In this document: piece by piece, positions 1-11,149 of the stretch | How positions within the stretch are numbered: the stretch's first letter is position 1 | How the letters are laid out: each line of letters starts with the position of its first letter | Origin: Apoderus coryli | Lineage: Eukaryota > Arthropoda > Insecta > Coleoptera > Attelabidae | Direction: 5' to 3' | DNA length: 64,000 nt | Assembly: GCA_911728435.2 (NCBI GenBank) | Contig: OU452198.1 | Coordinates: 40,391,902-40,455,901 of the forward strand | Notes under the pieces: generated by a model | The model's input: only the letters and a program-made list of their open reading frames with translations | Database searches by the model: none | Told to the model about the DNA's origin: nothing | Translations under genes and position numbers: made by a program

Positions 1-1445
1 TATTCTACCTGAAGAATATGGTGGTACAGCTGGAAAAATTCAAGAATATCATGGTAAAGCAAATTTCTTTGGAAAATACTCCTTTTTTAATTTTTATGAC
101 TTTGCGATCTAGGTTTATTATTGATTATATCAATAATAAAAAATATCACTTCTTTTTGGTCATGCTGTCCTTTACAGAAATGCAGTTGGAATCTAAGCTT
201 AAATAAATTAAAGTAAATTAGATGTTTCGGTGTGTTGTGCTTGTTGAGGGTTGAAGTTTAGAGTTTGATGTTTCCTGTACACAGATGTTTTGTCAACTAG
301 TGAGTTTGTTTGCCTTATAGACTTTCCACAAATTTGTTGTCCATTTTGCGTTTCATTTTCTCTTATGCGTTCGGTTTTATCTTTATTGTACGACTGATGA
401 TGGCTTGTTAAGCCAGAACTAGTTTCCATTTTCATAATTGAATCGAATATTGTGTGGAGTTGACTTTAAAAGTTTTTGGTTGTTTTCTTTTATTAAAAAA
501 AATAAATAGGTATCCGTTTTCTTTAATATTTATACGTGCAAAATGAGGGCGTTGGGTTAGGGTACCTAATTTGGTATTCTCGGGCCGCTGCTCTTGCATT
601 TGCATTGCACAAACCATAACAATACACCATATCTGCATATACTTCAATTGAAAAACTCATTTTAATTTAGAAAAAAACATTCGCAATATTACAAACAACT
701 ACGAAATAATCATAAAACATTTTTAACTAATTTAAATTTGTTGCTGTCAAAGTTTTTTTTATTGATGCGACATTCGTTTAACATGACAACTTTGGTTTTT
801 CATTTGGTTTTCTGGTAGACGTTATTGTGATTTAAATCTACCATTAACTTGCGTTTTATCGTTTGCCATAAAAATGGTAGAAATCACAACATCGACGTAA
901 TTAACTTTTTCGTAGCTTATAAGTTGCTCTTTTTTCAAAAATTAATAATTTAAAATAATGAAGCTTGTCAAAGCTGTCTTTAATTAATTTGTGTGTAAAA
1001 TTTACCCAAATAATGCCCCTTATATCTACGGCAATGAACAGTTAATGGAAGTCAAAATAATGCAGATTATTTTAGGTTATTGGTCCCCAAATACATGTCA
1101 AATTTTGTTAAAATCGTTTAGCTAGTTTGACCACTAAATTTGGACACCCTGTATCTGGATAACGAAGCATTTGCGAACAGGGGTCAATGGCAAAAAATGC
1201 TTAAATTACTATCAGGAATCTCCAGTTTTCGTTTGATGTAACCGTAATGAATGAATCACCCTATATACCATATTATTTTGTAAATTTTTACAGATCAGTG
1301 GATTAAAAAACTAGAGGAGTACGGTCCATGGTTTAAAGAGCAAGAAAACATCAAAGCAGATGAATCCAAGCGTCCGGGAAAACCTACAAATTACGATGAT
1401 TTGTTTGGATTAGATGGCAGTTTCAGACAGCTTTCAATCGATTAA
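1..1445 (+). CDS. CRAL-TRIO domain lipid-binding protein, 3' end (partial)
   Basis: Two exons are seen: 1-53 and 1294-1445, joined by a GT-AG intron (donor GTAAAG at 54, acceptor CAG at 1291-1293). The junction splits one codon after its first base, and the frame stays open to TAA at 1443-1445. The joined peptide starts ILPEEYGGTAGKIQEYHDQW and ends with a tail containing DESKRPGKP, DDLFGLDGSFR and LSID. The LPEEYGG motif marks the end of the CRAL-TRIO domain, and the KRPGKP...LFGL.GSFR.L tail is typical of insect alpha-tocopherol-transfer-like proteins, which carry hydrophobic ligands such as retinoids or tocopherol in the cytosol. The N-terminal helix bundle and most of the lipid pocket lie left of the window. 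A polyadenylation signal AATAAA follows at 1564-1569. Family assignment is firm; the ligand is unknown. Confidence 0.85.
200..650 (+). repeat. Possible Penelope-like/retrozyme-type repeat in CRAL-TRIO intron
   Basis: Within the intron a CTGATGA box (394-400) is followed by a perfect 6-bp hairpin TGGCTT/AAGCCA (401-415) and then GAAC with a short AACTAGTT inverted repeat. This is close to the hammerhead order (CTGATGA, helix II, GAAA, helix III) but the GAAA box is GAAC and no helix I pairing is visible. I read it as a decayed ribozyme of the type carried by Penelope-like elements. No protein-coding remnant of such an element is seen here. Confidence 0.3.
880..1260. repeat. Interspersed repeat, related to copies at 15066-15200 and 17598-17790
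   Basis: The stretch with the words GACACCCTGTATCTGG and AACGAAGCATT recurs in inverted form near 15100-15195, and its left part (CTTATAAGTTGCTCTTTTT, AATGAAGCTTGTCAA) recurs inverted near 17700-17790. No coding potential is visible. It appears to be a non-autonomous element of the CACCCTGTAT-ended class that is common in this window. The copy at 17.7 kb abuts a Harbinger transposase fragment. Confidence 0.45.
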
Positions 1446-2603
1446 GATCAGCAGCCTGAATCGTTAAAGAAAAAAAATCTGTTTTTTGTTGTTGGATAGG
1501 TCTTTCTGAAAACTATTAGATACTTGCTGATGCTGCAAGAAATTCTAATACTACCTAATTTTAAATAAAATTCACCCCATTATATATATATCGATATAGA
1601 ATCTTTATTGCAATAGTTTATAATATTGTGTTTTAAAATATGAACCAAAGTAAAAAATATGTTCACTGTATTTAGGAAATCGAGTTGTTGTCAATTTCCA
1701 ATAGTCAATAGTCATCCTAATTAAAGAAACAAACATAATACCGATAAATACTCATGATAGTAATCTTAAATATATATAAAAAACATTTGCAATCCAGGCA
1801 TTCCATGAAATTTTTTTTAAATATTTATACAGGTTGATCGAACTTCCACAGCAAGCATTACATTCAAAAGTAGTAGAAGTTCACAATAAATTTACAAAAT
1901 TAATGAACAATACCCATTATAATTTTTTTGATTTAAATTAAGCCGAAAAACCTTACAGCGTTATTTATTTTAAAAATTTGTCAAACAAAACTAACATATT
2001 TCATCCTCTTCATCAGTCTAACGCATCCATATTATTTGAATCACCCTGTATTTATAAATTTATTGAAATTGAACATAAGTAACATTAATTATATTTAAAA
2101 AAATATATTATTTGATATTTACCTTCCTGGTTACAGGATATATGTGCTCAATTGGCTGTTAGATATATTAAATTTGTTCTTTTAATTCCAATTTACAACT
2201 TTAAAACTTTTTTTTAATTTTTGTTATTGGTTTTATTTAAAAAAATATATATTTTTAATTAAATTAAAATGTTTTTGAATTTCGAAAATTTTCTCGGAAA
2301 ATGTAGACGATATTTTTCTACAACTTCATTATAATAGATTATTTTTTGAAAATACTACCTAAATATAAATTTATTGAAATTAAACATAAGTAGAATTTTA
2401 ATTATTATTAGTAATTAATTAAGTATCCGTGCTAAATGTGCTCAATTGGCTGTTATGGTCAACGTGATCTTTTAATTCCAGTTTATTAATTTACTACTTT
2501 TTTATAAAATTTTTTAATAGTTTTATTTGAAGAAAAATATATTTTTAATAAAAATTGCAGTGTTTTTTAATTTCGAAAATTCTCGTAAAATGTAGACGAG
2601 ACT
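1446..2603. other. Intergenic, AT-rich, no gene recognised
   Basis: After the CRAL-TRIO polyadenylation signal the sequence is very AT-rich. Two loosely similar blocks (about 2035-2350 and 2355-2600, sharing CTCAATTGGCTGTTA and a following TTTTAATTCCA tract) suggest a degenerate tandem duplication of about 300 bp. CACCCTGTAT-type repeat ends occur near 2040. No coding feature is supported. Confidence 0.4.
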
Positions 2604-3791
2604 GCTTTGAGGGAATTTAACATAGGATCTGCTAAGACTACAAGTATTCCTGCCGATCTTGCCGACCCTGATAAAATTAATGAATATTTTTCTCAATATC
2701 TTCAGAGTGGTGGTAACTGTGAAGAAAAAATTCAACAATATGAGTCCTCATTTTAATCAAGTTGTAAATGCAGAGCTAGATAATTTATACAAAATTTCTG
2801 ACAGTCATAACTTAAAATTGAATGCTAAGAAGTCGTATGTTATGTTTTTTGGTAACAAGAATCACATTTTGAATTTATAACAGAACTTTAAAATAAAGAT
2901 TAATGAATCTGAGCTTCCCAATGTCGATACGGCGAAGAATCTTGGAGTTCTTTTGGACACTGATCTTTGATTTTCCTTTCATGTCAATAAGCTTTTACAA
3001 AAATCTTATCTATCACTTAAACTACTATATTCTAATAGACATGTTTTAAACAAAAGTTTGCGTAAGAGATTGTGTGATTCACTGGTCCTTTCTCATTTCA
3101 ATTATTGCGATTTTATTTATAGACCGTGTCTAGATTATTTTTATAAAAATCGCATTCAACTAGTTCAAAATACATGTTCTAGATTTATAAATAATCTTAG
3201 GAAGTACGATCATATATCCCATACTTATGTAAGTCTAATGTGGTTGAAAATGGATAACCGTTGGCAATTTCATTTGGGTAATTTTCTCTTTAATATTCTT
3301 CAGTGCGGCAACGCCCCTGCATCTAGAAAAATTAGACTTAATTTTAGAACTTTAGTTGATGAATTGACAACTGAATATTAGATATCCCAATAAATTAACC
3401 CTACCTCGTCATCATACTGCCTTGTATCGTAGATCTTTTACGTATAACGCCATCAGCTTATACAACTCATTGCCTGGTGATTTGACTCAACTTAGTAGTT
3501 TTGAGGGTTTCAGGAGACTTTTTAAAGATTTTCTTATTAGAAGTCAGCAATAGTATAATTACCTGTCTGATCCACACATCTCTCCTTATACTTAATGATC
3601 ATTGTAACTAAGAGTGTTGAGCGTGATTTGCCTGCTTGTCAAGCAAGCTAGACTTCGCCAGATTGTAGCTGCACACAAAGTTTTGCAATTTTATTGTTGT
3701 TACTGATACTTAAGTTTTGAAAATTCAATTGTATTTGTACATTTCTTTGTTTCCTTCAAATAAAGCCCATTTATTATTATTATTATTATTA
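2604..3791 (+). mobile_element. 5'-truncated non-LTR retrotransposon, RT C-terminal part
   Basis: Broken reading frames encode the end of a non-LTR reverse transcriptase ORF. After the palm come SHNLKLNAKKSYVMFFG, then a thumb segment with DTAKNLGVLLD, LVLSHFNYCDFIYRPCL and RIQLVQNTCSRFI. The 3' end encodes AIAYN-like and FRRLFKDFLI segments, followed by a 3' UTR and an ATT microsatellite tail at 3770-3791. One stop codon follows DTDL near 2969 and another follows the first segment at 2878-2880. The catalytic palm motifs are missing, so it is a dead 5' truncation. The tail and protein match the copies at 10248-11003, 18539-20530 and 59395-59985, which makes this a family of several members in 60 kb (Jockey/CR1-like by sequence feel, clade not proven). 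Confidence 0.8.
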
Positions 3792-5379
3792 CTTTTGTTC
3801 TGGTTTACTTTTGTGCATAAATTTATATGTTGGATACGATGCGCAAAATTATAAGCTGAAATCAAACATCCGTATTCACAACGTAGATTGCGACCATTAG
3901 CTTTTAATTAAAACGTTCACTGGCAAGCCAAATGTAGGTAAATAGGTTGGATTTATGTTTGCTGTTACATAAAACAATGACTCTTCCTTGCTTAATCCTT
4001 GTATTCATTACACTTTATACCGCATAAACGGCTTATATTGATCTATTTGCATTTTTTGTCTCTCCTGTAAAATGTTCATGTTGCGTTACTGCGGTTTGAC
4101 CCTCAAAATGTCACAGTTTGATCCCGCGACACTGGAGATACCGATTCCAGGGTACATTACACACAGGTTGTACCCCTCAATCATATACGTACTTTGTTTC
4201 TCAAAACCGGGTCAGGGGTAACCCAAGTCCATTTTTACAATAATTCAATTAATATAGACCAATCAAATTGTCTATTCCTAGCGTCGTACCGCTTGTTTGA
4301 AAAAATGTCGGTCAACTAATTTTGTCTAGTAGATACAATACCGATGTTAGTTAATTATTATATCAGCGTAAAATACTTAGTTCGACCGGATGCAAAATTT
4401 TGTGTGACATCCCCGGACTCACGAAAAAAATGGCCCCCATTTTTGCCTTTGCTGGGACGCTAATGGTGTCGAAGTTTAAAAATAAAAAAAATATTTGTAA
4501 AGATCAACTGTGCCACATACAATAGAATACCTAATATATATAAATTAAAATAACTTTCAAAAGTGTAAAAAAAAAGTTGTAAAAAGTTGTAAAGAGAAAA
4601 AAATATGTAATATCAGTTAAAAGAAATTATTACTGTTTTTTGCATGTCTTTACAAAAATCGTTAAATAAAATACAATGACCTTGAACCTTGGTATGCTTT
4701 TGTTCGTTGTAGCTGGAAATGCTGCCATCATATCACTGGTACTTGCGGGGAGGGAGTTTGCCATCGTTGGGTTAGAAGTTGCTGACATCTCCAATTGTTG
4801 TAAGGCGCCAAATTGGATATTTCTGCCTACTCGTTATGCTTGACCATAGGCGTCCTCCTTATTGCATCGCATTGGTTGGTTAATTTGTATCGAATCGTTT
4901 AGATGTGTTGTGTGTACACCTAATCGTTCGTTTTCCACTTGCATCTATTCAGCTCGACTGAAGGAGGAACATCATTATACGAGATTTTCGTTCCCCGTGG
5001 TTGTTGTCTGACTGCAATTTGAGTGTACTGGAGATGTAGAATTGTCTTGTCGTTGCCTGAGTCAACTTTTTCGTATTAATCGCCATGAACTTTGTTCTCA
5101 TTTCGTAACTCCCATCTCCGCTTTCCTCAGTCTTGCGGCTCATGTCGTAATGGGTGTTTGATATATTAGATCATGCAAAAAACCAAAAGAAACGCTCTTA
5201 TTTAAATATCTGATTCTAAAACTAAAAAATATAAAAAACTGTTAAAACTATTTGATTTTCATTTTCATATTAAATTAATTATTTGCAGAGCTCCCGCATG
5301 CGCCTTTTTTGGCACGTATATGTACAAATATGTTATAACTGGCTGTATTGAAACTGTGTATTTTCTATTAAAGACTGCC
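3792..5379. other. Stretch without recognised gene
   Basis: Both strands were examined. Only short open frames occur. The block 4690-5140 is less AT-rich than its surroundings and could be an old element end, but I recognise no domain. CGCGACACTGG and GGGTCAGGGGTAACCC at about 4130-4220 are unassigned. Confidence 0.3.
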
Positions 5380-6672
5380 GTTTTTTTACTATTTTGGCAA
5401 GCTATTTTATTTTGACAATCTCACTATTCAAACTAAGTATTAACAATATCTTATCAAATCAAACGATCTACAGAGTAAGTCAAAATCAATTTGGTTTTAA
5501 GAATGGCTTCGGAACAAGAGAAGCACTTTTTTCAATACGAGTATTAATTGAAAGATGTAGAGATGTCGATACTGATGTGTACTTGTGTTTTATTGATTTT
5601 CAAAAGGCTTTTGACCTGGTGAAACATGATAAACTAATGAACATCTTAAGGTCATGTAACATAGACGATAAGGATTTAAGGATTATTTCAAACCTCTATC
5701 AGGAACAAAAGGCCAAAATTAGAATAAAAAAGAAAAGATCTGAAAAAATTAATATCGAGAAAAGAGTAAGACAGGGATGTATTCTGTCACCCATACTATT
5801 TAACGTTTACTCGGAGGAGATATTTAAAAAAGCTCTGGAAGACACCTCAGATGGCATAATTATAAATGGACAATGTATCAACAACCTGCAATATGCTGAT
5901 GACACGGTCATTCTGGCAGATAGTGCTGAAGCACTACAACGTCTAATGGAGAGGATAACGACAGCCAGCGAAGAATTTGGAATGAAATTAAATACATAGA
6001 AAACAAAAACGATGATCATCAGCAATCACCTGAACAGAACGGTGAAGATCAAGGTTAACGGAAAAGATCTGGAAAAAGTAACAAGAATAACTTACCTTGG
6101 AAGCAATCTTGATGAAACTTGGGACCACTCACTAGAGATAAGAACACGTCTAGAAAAAGCACGTACAGTATTTTACAAAATGCAAAAAGTCCTATGTAGT
6201 CGCCAGCTGAATCTTTCATTGAGAGCTCGAATACTTAAGTGCTATGTTTTCTCTACTTTACTCTAGGGTGTTGAAGCCTGGACAATGACAGAGGCAACAC
6301 AAAAAAGAATCCAAGCATTTGAACTCTGGTGTTACCGAAAAATGCTCAGAATATCCTACATGAGTCATACTACAAACGAGGAAGTCTTGCGGAGAATGAA
6401 CAAAGAAAGAGAGCTCATGATCCTCATAAAGAAACGAAAAACACAATATTTTGGCCACATCATGAGAAATGAAAAATACGAACTGCTCCAACTTATAATT
6501 GAAGGCAAAGTCAATAGCAAAAGGGGACCAGGAAGAAGACGCAACTCATGGCTTAAAAACCTACGACAATAGACAAATATGACCTCCAAAGAACTGTTCA
6601 GGACAGCTACAAATAAGATCAGGTGGGCAAATGTAATAGCCAACGTCCTTAAGGATAAGGCACCATAAGAAG
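5380..6672 (+). mobile_element. RTE-clade non-LTR retrotransposon, 5'-truncated, RT and C-terminal domain
   Basis: An almost continuous frame (5394-5999, then 6012-6266, 6285-6572) encodes a reverse transcriptase starting near finger motif NQFGFKNGFGTREALF. Motif A is FIDFQKAFD, motif B is RQGCILSPILFN, and the catalytic box is LQYADDTVILAD. The C-terminal part has ITYLGSNLDETWDHS, LKCYVFSTLL, FELWCYRKMLRIS, KTQYFGHIMRNEKYELLQ and GPGRRRNSWLKNLR, which are diagnostic of the RTE clade. Three in-frame stops (TAG at 5997, 6264 and 6570) break it, while catalytic residues remain. The endonuclease and first RT motifs are missing. The element ends near the GAAGAAGAC run at about 6669. A second, internally deleted RTE copy lies at 23510-24505 on the minus strand. 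Confidence 0.88.
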
Positions 6673-7925
6673 AAGACAGAGTATTATTTTAAATTACAAC
6701 TATAACAAATCAAACTCAAACAAATATACAAAGTATTAATTTAAATCATAACAGAGTATAACATTTTAAGAAAAATAAGACACATTTTTTATATTAGCGG
6801 TATAAAGTATTAAATTTCACTTTTAGAGAAATTTTGTTGGAATGGCTTGTTGATTTTTTTTTTTTTGAAGTGAATACTTCTTTGGCCGCATGAGAGTGAT
6901 TTTTCAAGGTCGCGTCACGACATGATTTATATCATTTTCGTCCCGCAAAAGAGATGAAGCATATAATAAATATGAGGGAGAGAGAGAGAGATATATTTGT
7001 GGTGTATGCGACACATTATATCCTATACCAGACACTATTATGTATATAGCGGCGTCTCTCTCTCTCTGTCGTGAAAGAAGTATTCACTTCTATCACGTGT
7101 ACTGTGCTGCACGCGATTTTTTTTTTTTTATAATAACATTAGGATATACTCGTATTTAATAATAGGATAAGTCACGGAATACCCCACAGAATTGTCATAC
7201 AATCCTGAGATATTCAGAAAAACGTGAGCTTCGGGTAAGGTAAGGGTTAATATTATAAATATCGCACATTGACAATGGTATAAAAATATTGATATTTAAT
7301 TTTATTTAATAATATTAATAATCGTCTTTATTTTATTTATTGAGTTATAGAAAAATCATCAATTTTCATGTAGAAAAACTACCGAAATAAAGTACGAATT
7401 GTTGACAAATCAACTATTATATGTTTCTAAACCAGAAAAAATCCCTGTCTAGTAATCAATTTACATTAAATGATAAGATAAAATTTGTAGAAAAACACTA
7501 GACTACGAATAGTAGAATGTTTGGCAAATATATATAATATAAAATGCTTTTTTTGAATGAAACAGTGTTGATTTTGTTTTATTATAATTTTAATGCACTT
7601 CATCCCTACATTTTATAAATAATTTTGTCATCAATTAGGTAAGTGTATTTCATAAAAGAAATGTTGTAACCTTTGCCCTCAACTCATTAAGGCTATCAAA
7701 TATTGTATTTACTTAAAAATATCTTTTTGGTTTATTAATCACAATATTACTTACAGTTCTTTCATTTTCGAATTTGCCACAAAGAATAACTTGGAATCTG
7801 AAATAGTCACGAATTTGGATAAAAAAACATGTCGATTTTGGTTTTGAGATGGTTTCATTTTGTGTTCCACCCCTTACTTTTATGAATTTTTTCTGTGGTA
7901 CATTTAGCAGTTACCTTATCTTTTT
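6673..7925. other. Gene-free stretch with a hairpin-type repeat at 6868-7090
   Basis: An imperfect palindrome is present: GAAGTGAATACTTCTTT at 6868-6884 faces AAAGAAGTATTCACTTC at 7074-7090, and an inner run of GAGAGAGAGAG (near 6975) faces CTCTCTCTCT (near 7056). It looks like a small fold-back MITE of about 220 bp. The rest is AT-rich intergenic DNA with no supported gene. Confidence 0.45.
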
Positions 7926-7926
7926 G

Positions 7927-7960
<34 letters not shown>

Positions 7961-8083
7961 TCTTTATTCAGTAACCAAAAAAATACAATTAGTACTTAAT
8001 GCTACTGAAAAGGCAAAAGTGCAACTGACGCATAAGTTCAATTGTTTTAAACACTTCTCCTACACACTCACATTCGCTCCACA
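7926..8083 (-). mobile_element. 3' UTR and AAT-repeat tail of non-LTR element (continues at 10244)
   Basis: An AAT run at 7929-7960 followed by about 120 bp of non-coding sequence is the 3' end, on the minus strand, of the element whose coding part lies at 10244-11003. The two halves were separated by insertion of the 2.16 kb fold-back element at 8086-10241. The order of insertion is therefore clear: the non-LTR element came first. Confidence 0.65.
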
Positions 8084-9318
8084 TACAGGGTGTCCTACGG
8101 TGGCAACCCATTAGATTATTTCAGAAACTATTTTGAATTGAATTTTGAAAATTTCAGTCTGTATATTGTCAAATATGCTCTACTCAAATAATATAATAGC
8201 AACGGCATAGCACTTCCGGTTATACCGGAAGTTGATGGCAACTTTGTTATTTTAAACGGAACACCCTATATATTATTACATTTTTGGATTCTAAATAGGA
8301 TTTCAGACATATTTCATGTATCATGCCCTATACCTAACGTCAGTCGTTTTTGACTTATATCAAGATTTATGTCAAAATTGACAGTTTAGGGCTCCATAAG
8401 AATTCCGTTTTTTCCTTGTAAATCAGTATTTAATAATTATTTTGCAGGTATTTTCTTATCAGGTCGGATCTTCTTTTTCGAATTGACAAGACATTTTCTG
8501 ATTAGTTTATACAAGGTGGTCAAAAAATTATATTGAAATCGGTTCAAGAAAAACAGTTGAAAGTCAATTTTTTCAAATGGAATGGGCATATTATTATTAT
8601 TTTATCTTCCTTAGCATTAAAAAATAATGCAATTTTGTAATAGGTTATCATTTTCTAAAATGCATAGTTTTCGAAATATCGTCATTTTAATTTTTTCTGC
8701 AGCGCCTACCGTTGTCTCTCTGGAAGCTAGCTAATTAATTTAGTTAGCCATGAAATTATTGTCATTTTAACGTCAAACTAAACGTCAAATTAATAAAAAT
8801 GAAAAATACTTATTGATATTATAAATTTATTATTAATTCATGGAGAAATAAAGTGATTAATATCACCTGTAGAGTATTTAACGAGAGAAACCCCCATTTG
8901 CTAACGATGACTAGAGAAATTAGGAAGAATTTTGAGAAATCATTTATAGCAGGTTGGGAGGTATACAAATCAAGTATTACAACGAACTAAGACTAAAATT
9001 TAAAATAATACAGCAGAAATGAACAGAAGATTAAACTAAATAAATTTTCAACTAAAAAAAGTTAATCAACTAACGATAACAAAACTAATTTAGAGAGAGA
9101 TGTTTTTGGCGACATCTAGCGTGAACAGGCAATATGCCGGGTGAAAAACAGTTCACAAACGATGGCCGGACAAGAAGTAACAACTCCATTATATCCTATT
9201 GCCAACACTAGATGCCCCCGAATCCCCTAGCAGGGAGACTTTATTTAAGAATTGCTTGTTACATACAGCAACAAAACTTTAAGTTATGTTGGAAATTTGT
9301 TTCACACTACCATGCTTT

Positions 9319-9361
9319 CACCAGACAGCCGTTTCGTCGATCCACGACTCATCAGTGGTGA
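9319..9361 (-). ncRNA. Hammerhead self-cleaving ribozyme motif, copy 1
   Basis: On the minus strand the sequence follows the hammerhead consensus. Helix I is TCACCA/TGGTGA (9356-9361 with 9318-9323), box CTGATGA is at 9349-9355, helix II is GTCG/CGAC with loop TGGAT (9336-9348), and box GAAA is at 9332-9335. A very short helix III follows (A-T and C-G closing a four-base loop, 9325-9332), and GTC places the cleavage site after the C at 9324. Open ends are in helix I (type I). Outside this core helix I is extended by a long stem, ATGTTGGAAATTTG (9286-9299) with its exact complement at 9380-9393. Short-helix-III hammerheads of this type are known from Penelope-like elements and metazoan retrozymes. 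Cleavage is inferred, not shown. Confidence 0.82.
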
Positions 9362-9488
9362 TCGGCAGGCAGTGTGACCCAAATTTCCAACATTTACAAA
9401 GAGCTTATACTAGCACTCTCTCAATCAATTCTCGTGCTAGTATAAGCTCTTTGTAAATGTTGGAAATTTGGGTCAGACTGCCTGCCGA

Positions 9489-9532
9489 TCACCACTGATG
9501 AGTCGTGGATCTACGAAACGGCCGTCTGGTGG
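9489..9532 (+). ncRNA. Hammerhead self-cleaving ribozyme motif, copy 2 (inverted partner of copy 1)
   Basis: This is the mirror copy on the plus strand. Helix I is ATCACCA-side 9489-9494 with TGGTGG 9527-9532, CTGATGA is at 9495-9501, helix II is 9502-9514, GAAA is 9515-9518, helix III is A9518-T9525 and C9519-G9524 with loop GGCC, and GTC is 9524-9526. One base differs from copy 1 in helix II (T9512 instead of G), creating a C-T mismatch, so this copy may be weaker. Because copies 1 and 2 face each other, a transcript in either direction carries one sense ribozyme and one antisense copy. Confidence 0.75.
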
Positions 9533-10243
9533 AAGCATGGTAGTGTGAAACAAATTTCCAACATAACTGAAAGTCTTGTTGCTTTATGTAACAAGCAATT
9601 CTTAAAACTAATTTAATTGTTCGATATGACCCCTATTTAAAATGACGATATTTCGAAAACTATGCATTTTAGAAAATGATAACCTATTACAAAATTGCAT
9701 TATTTTTTAATGCTAAGGAAGATAAAATAATAATAATATACCCATTCCATTTGAAAAAATTGACTTTCAACTGTTTTTCTTGAACCGTTTTCAATATAAT
9801 TTTTTGACCACCCTGTATAAACTAATCAGAAAATGTCTTGTCAATTCGAAAAAGAAGATCCCACCTGATAAGAAAATACCTGCAAAATAATTATTAAATA
9901 CTGATTTACAAGACAAAAACGGAATTCTTATGGAGCCCTAAATTGTCAATTTTTACATAAATCTTGATAGAAGTCAAAAACGACTGACGTTAGGTATAGG
10001 ACATGATACATGAAATATGTCTGAAATCTTATTTAGAATCCAAAAATGTAATAATACATAGTGTGTTCCATTTAAAATAACAAAGTTGGCATCAACTTCC
10101 GGTATAACCGGAAGTGCTATGCCGTTGCTATTATATTATTTGAGTAGAGCATATTTGACAATATAGACACTGAAATTTTTAAAATTCAATTCGAAGTAGT
10201 TTCTGAAATAATCTAATGGGTTGCCACCGTAGGACACCCTGTA

Positions 10244-11003
10244 TATACCTACTACTATTCATTCCTAATTCCTACTAAACAATCCGATCATTCAATTCCA
10301 ACCATAAGGAGATAGTTTTTTAAATACCTTTTGACGTTCACTATAGAGGCTGATTTAAGGTGCTCAGGTAATTCATTATATGATTTTGCAATATTAAATG
10401 TGAAAGATCTCTCATAAATGTCAGTTCTATGAACCTCAAACAGCATTTCTGAATTTTCTGTATTCGTTGTGCAGCATATGAAGTCAGACATGGCCCGTAG
10501 ACAACATCACAATGATTAAAGTGTGATAATACTAATGATTCGCAAAGTGTAATTTTTAATTTTTTGTTCAAGAGCTGTTTGGCGTTATACAGAATCTTCA
10601 GATTACACATCGCTTTTTTGATACATTCAGAAACGTGACATGCAAATCTAAGACAAGTATCAATGTGTAATCCCAAACTCCTAGCTTTAATTTTTACCGG
10701 AAGCACTTGATTACCTATGCCAATTCTCACACCTAGCTTCAACCTTCGTACATCCACAGGCCTGCCAAACAGCATTGCTACACATTTATCAGGATTTAAT
10801 TTTAAAGAGTGTTCTTCAGATATTCGATTCAAATTATCCAAATCCCTGTTAATAATGTTGCAGCTGTTCTGCAAATCACTTGGCCTGAAAGAATAGAGGA
10901 GAGTCGTGTCATCGGCATATGAAATTAGAGAACTGTGAATAAAGTTCTTTTGGTTTAATATTGTAGTATGAAGAGGCAGGCGAAAAACAGTTGTAAGCAC
11001 CAC
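10244..11003 (-). mobile_element. Non-LTR retrotransposon RT fragment (YADD to C terminus)
   Basis: Minus-strand frames encode LISYADDTTLLYSF (catalytic box), SEEHSLKLNPDKCVAMLFG, LPVKIKARSLGLHIDT, LCESLVLSHFNHCDVVYGP and RIQKIQKCCLRFI. After a frame shift the C-terminal segment RSFTFNIAKSYNELPEHLK and VKRYLKNYLL follows (10291-10425). The element is 5'-truncated just before the catalytic box. Its 3' UTR and tail are at 7926-8083, beyond the inserted fold-back. Family and C-terminal layout match 2604-3791 and 59395-59985. Confidence 0.8.
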
Positions 11004-11149
11004 TGGCGGTAAAGCCGCTGCAGCCCTTCGCTGTATAGCTGCCCTCGCTCGCTTCGCTCACTCGTGCGTCTATACAGCGGCGGGCTGCAAGGAATGCTTT
11101 ACCGCGTTTATACTTAATACACTATTAGCTACCTATTAAATATATGACT

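Larger units (their letters stand above)
8086..10241. mobile_element. Fold-back (palindromic) element with CAGGGTG ends and hammerhead module
   Basis: The element starts CAGGGTGTCCTACGG at 8086 and ends with the inverted copy at 10241; TA dinucleotides flank both ends (8084-8085, 10242-10243), as expected of Tc1/mariner-type insertion. Inverted arms extend from about 8086-8690 to 9640-10241 and each carries the self-complementary word CTTCCGGTTATACCGGAAG (8213-8231) or its counterpart at 10096-10114. The interior (8700-9240) is single-copy and includes the block GGCGACATCTAG (9108-9119) shared with 25110. Next comes a second palindrome, 9236-9607, made of two hammerhead hairpins in opposite orientation. 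No transposase ORF is visible, so it is non-autonomous. It sits in the 3' UTR of a non-LTR retrotransposon. Confidence 0.8.

Noticed and set aside
394..426. Possible active hammerhead
   Set aside because: CTGATGA and helix II are perfect, but GAAA is GAAC and no helix I is found; kept only as a decayed repeat.
208..647. Two minus-strand open frames (75 and 71 aa)
   Set aside because: No domain, lie within the CRAL-TRIO intron, start by weak codons, and overlap a repeat.
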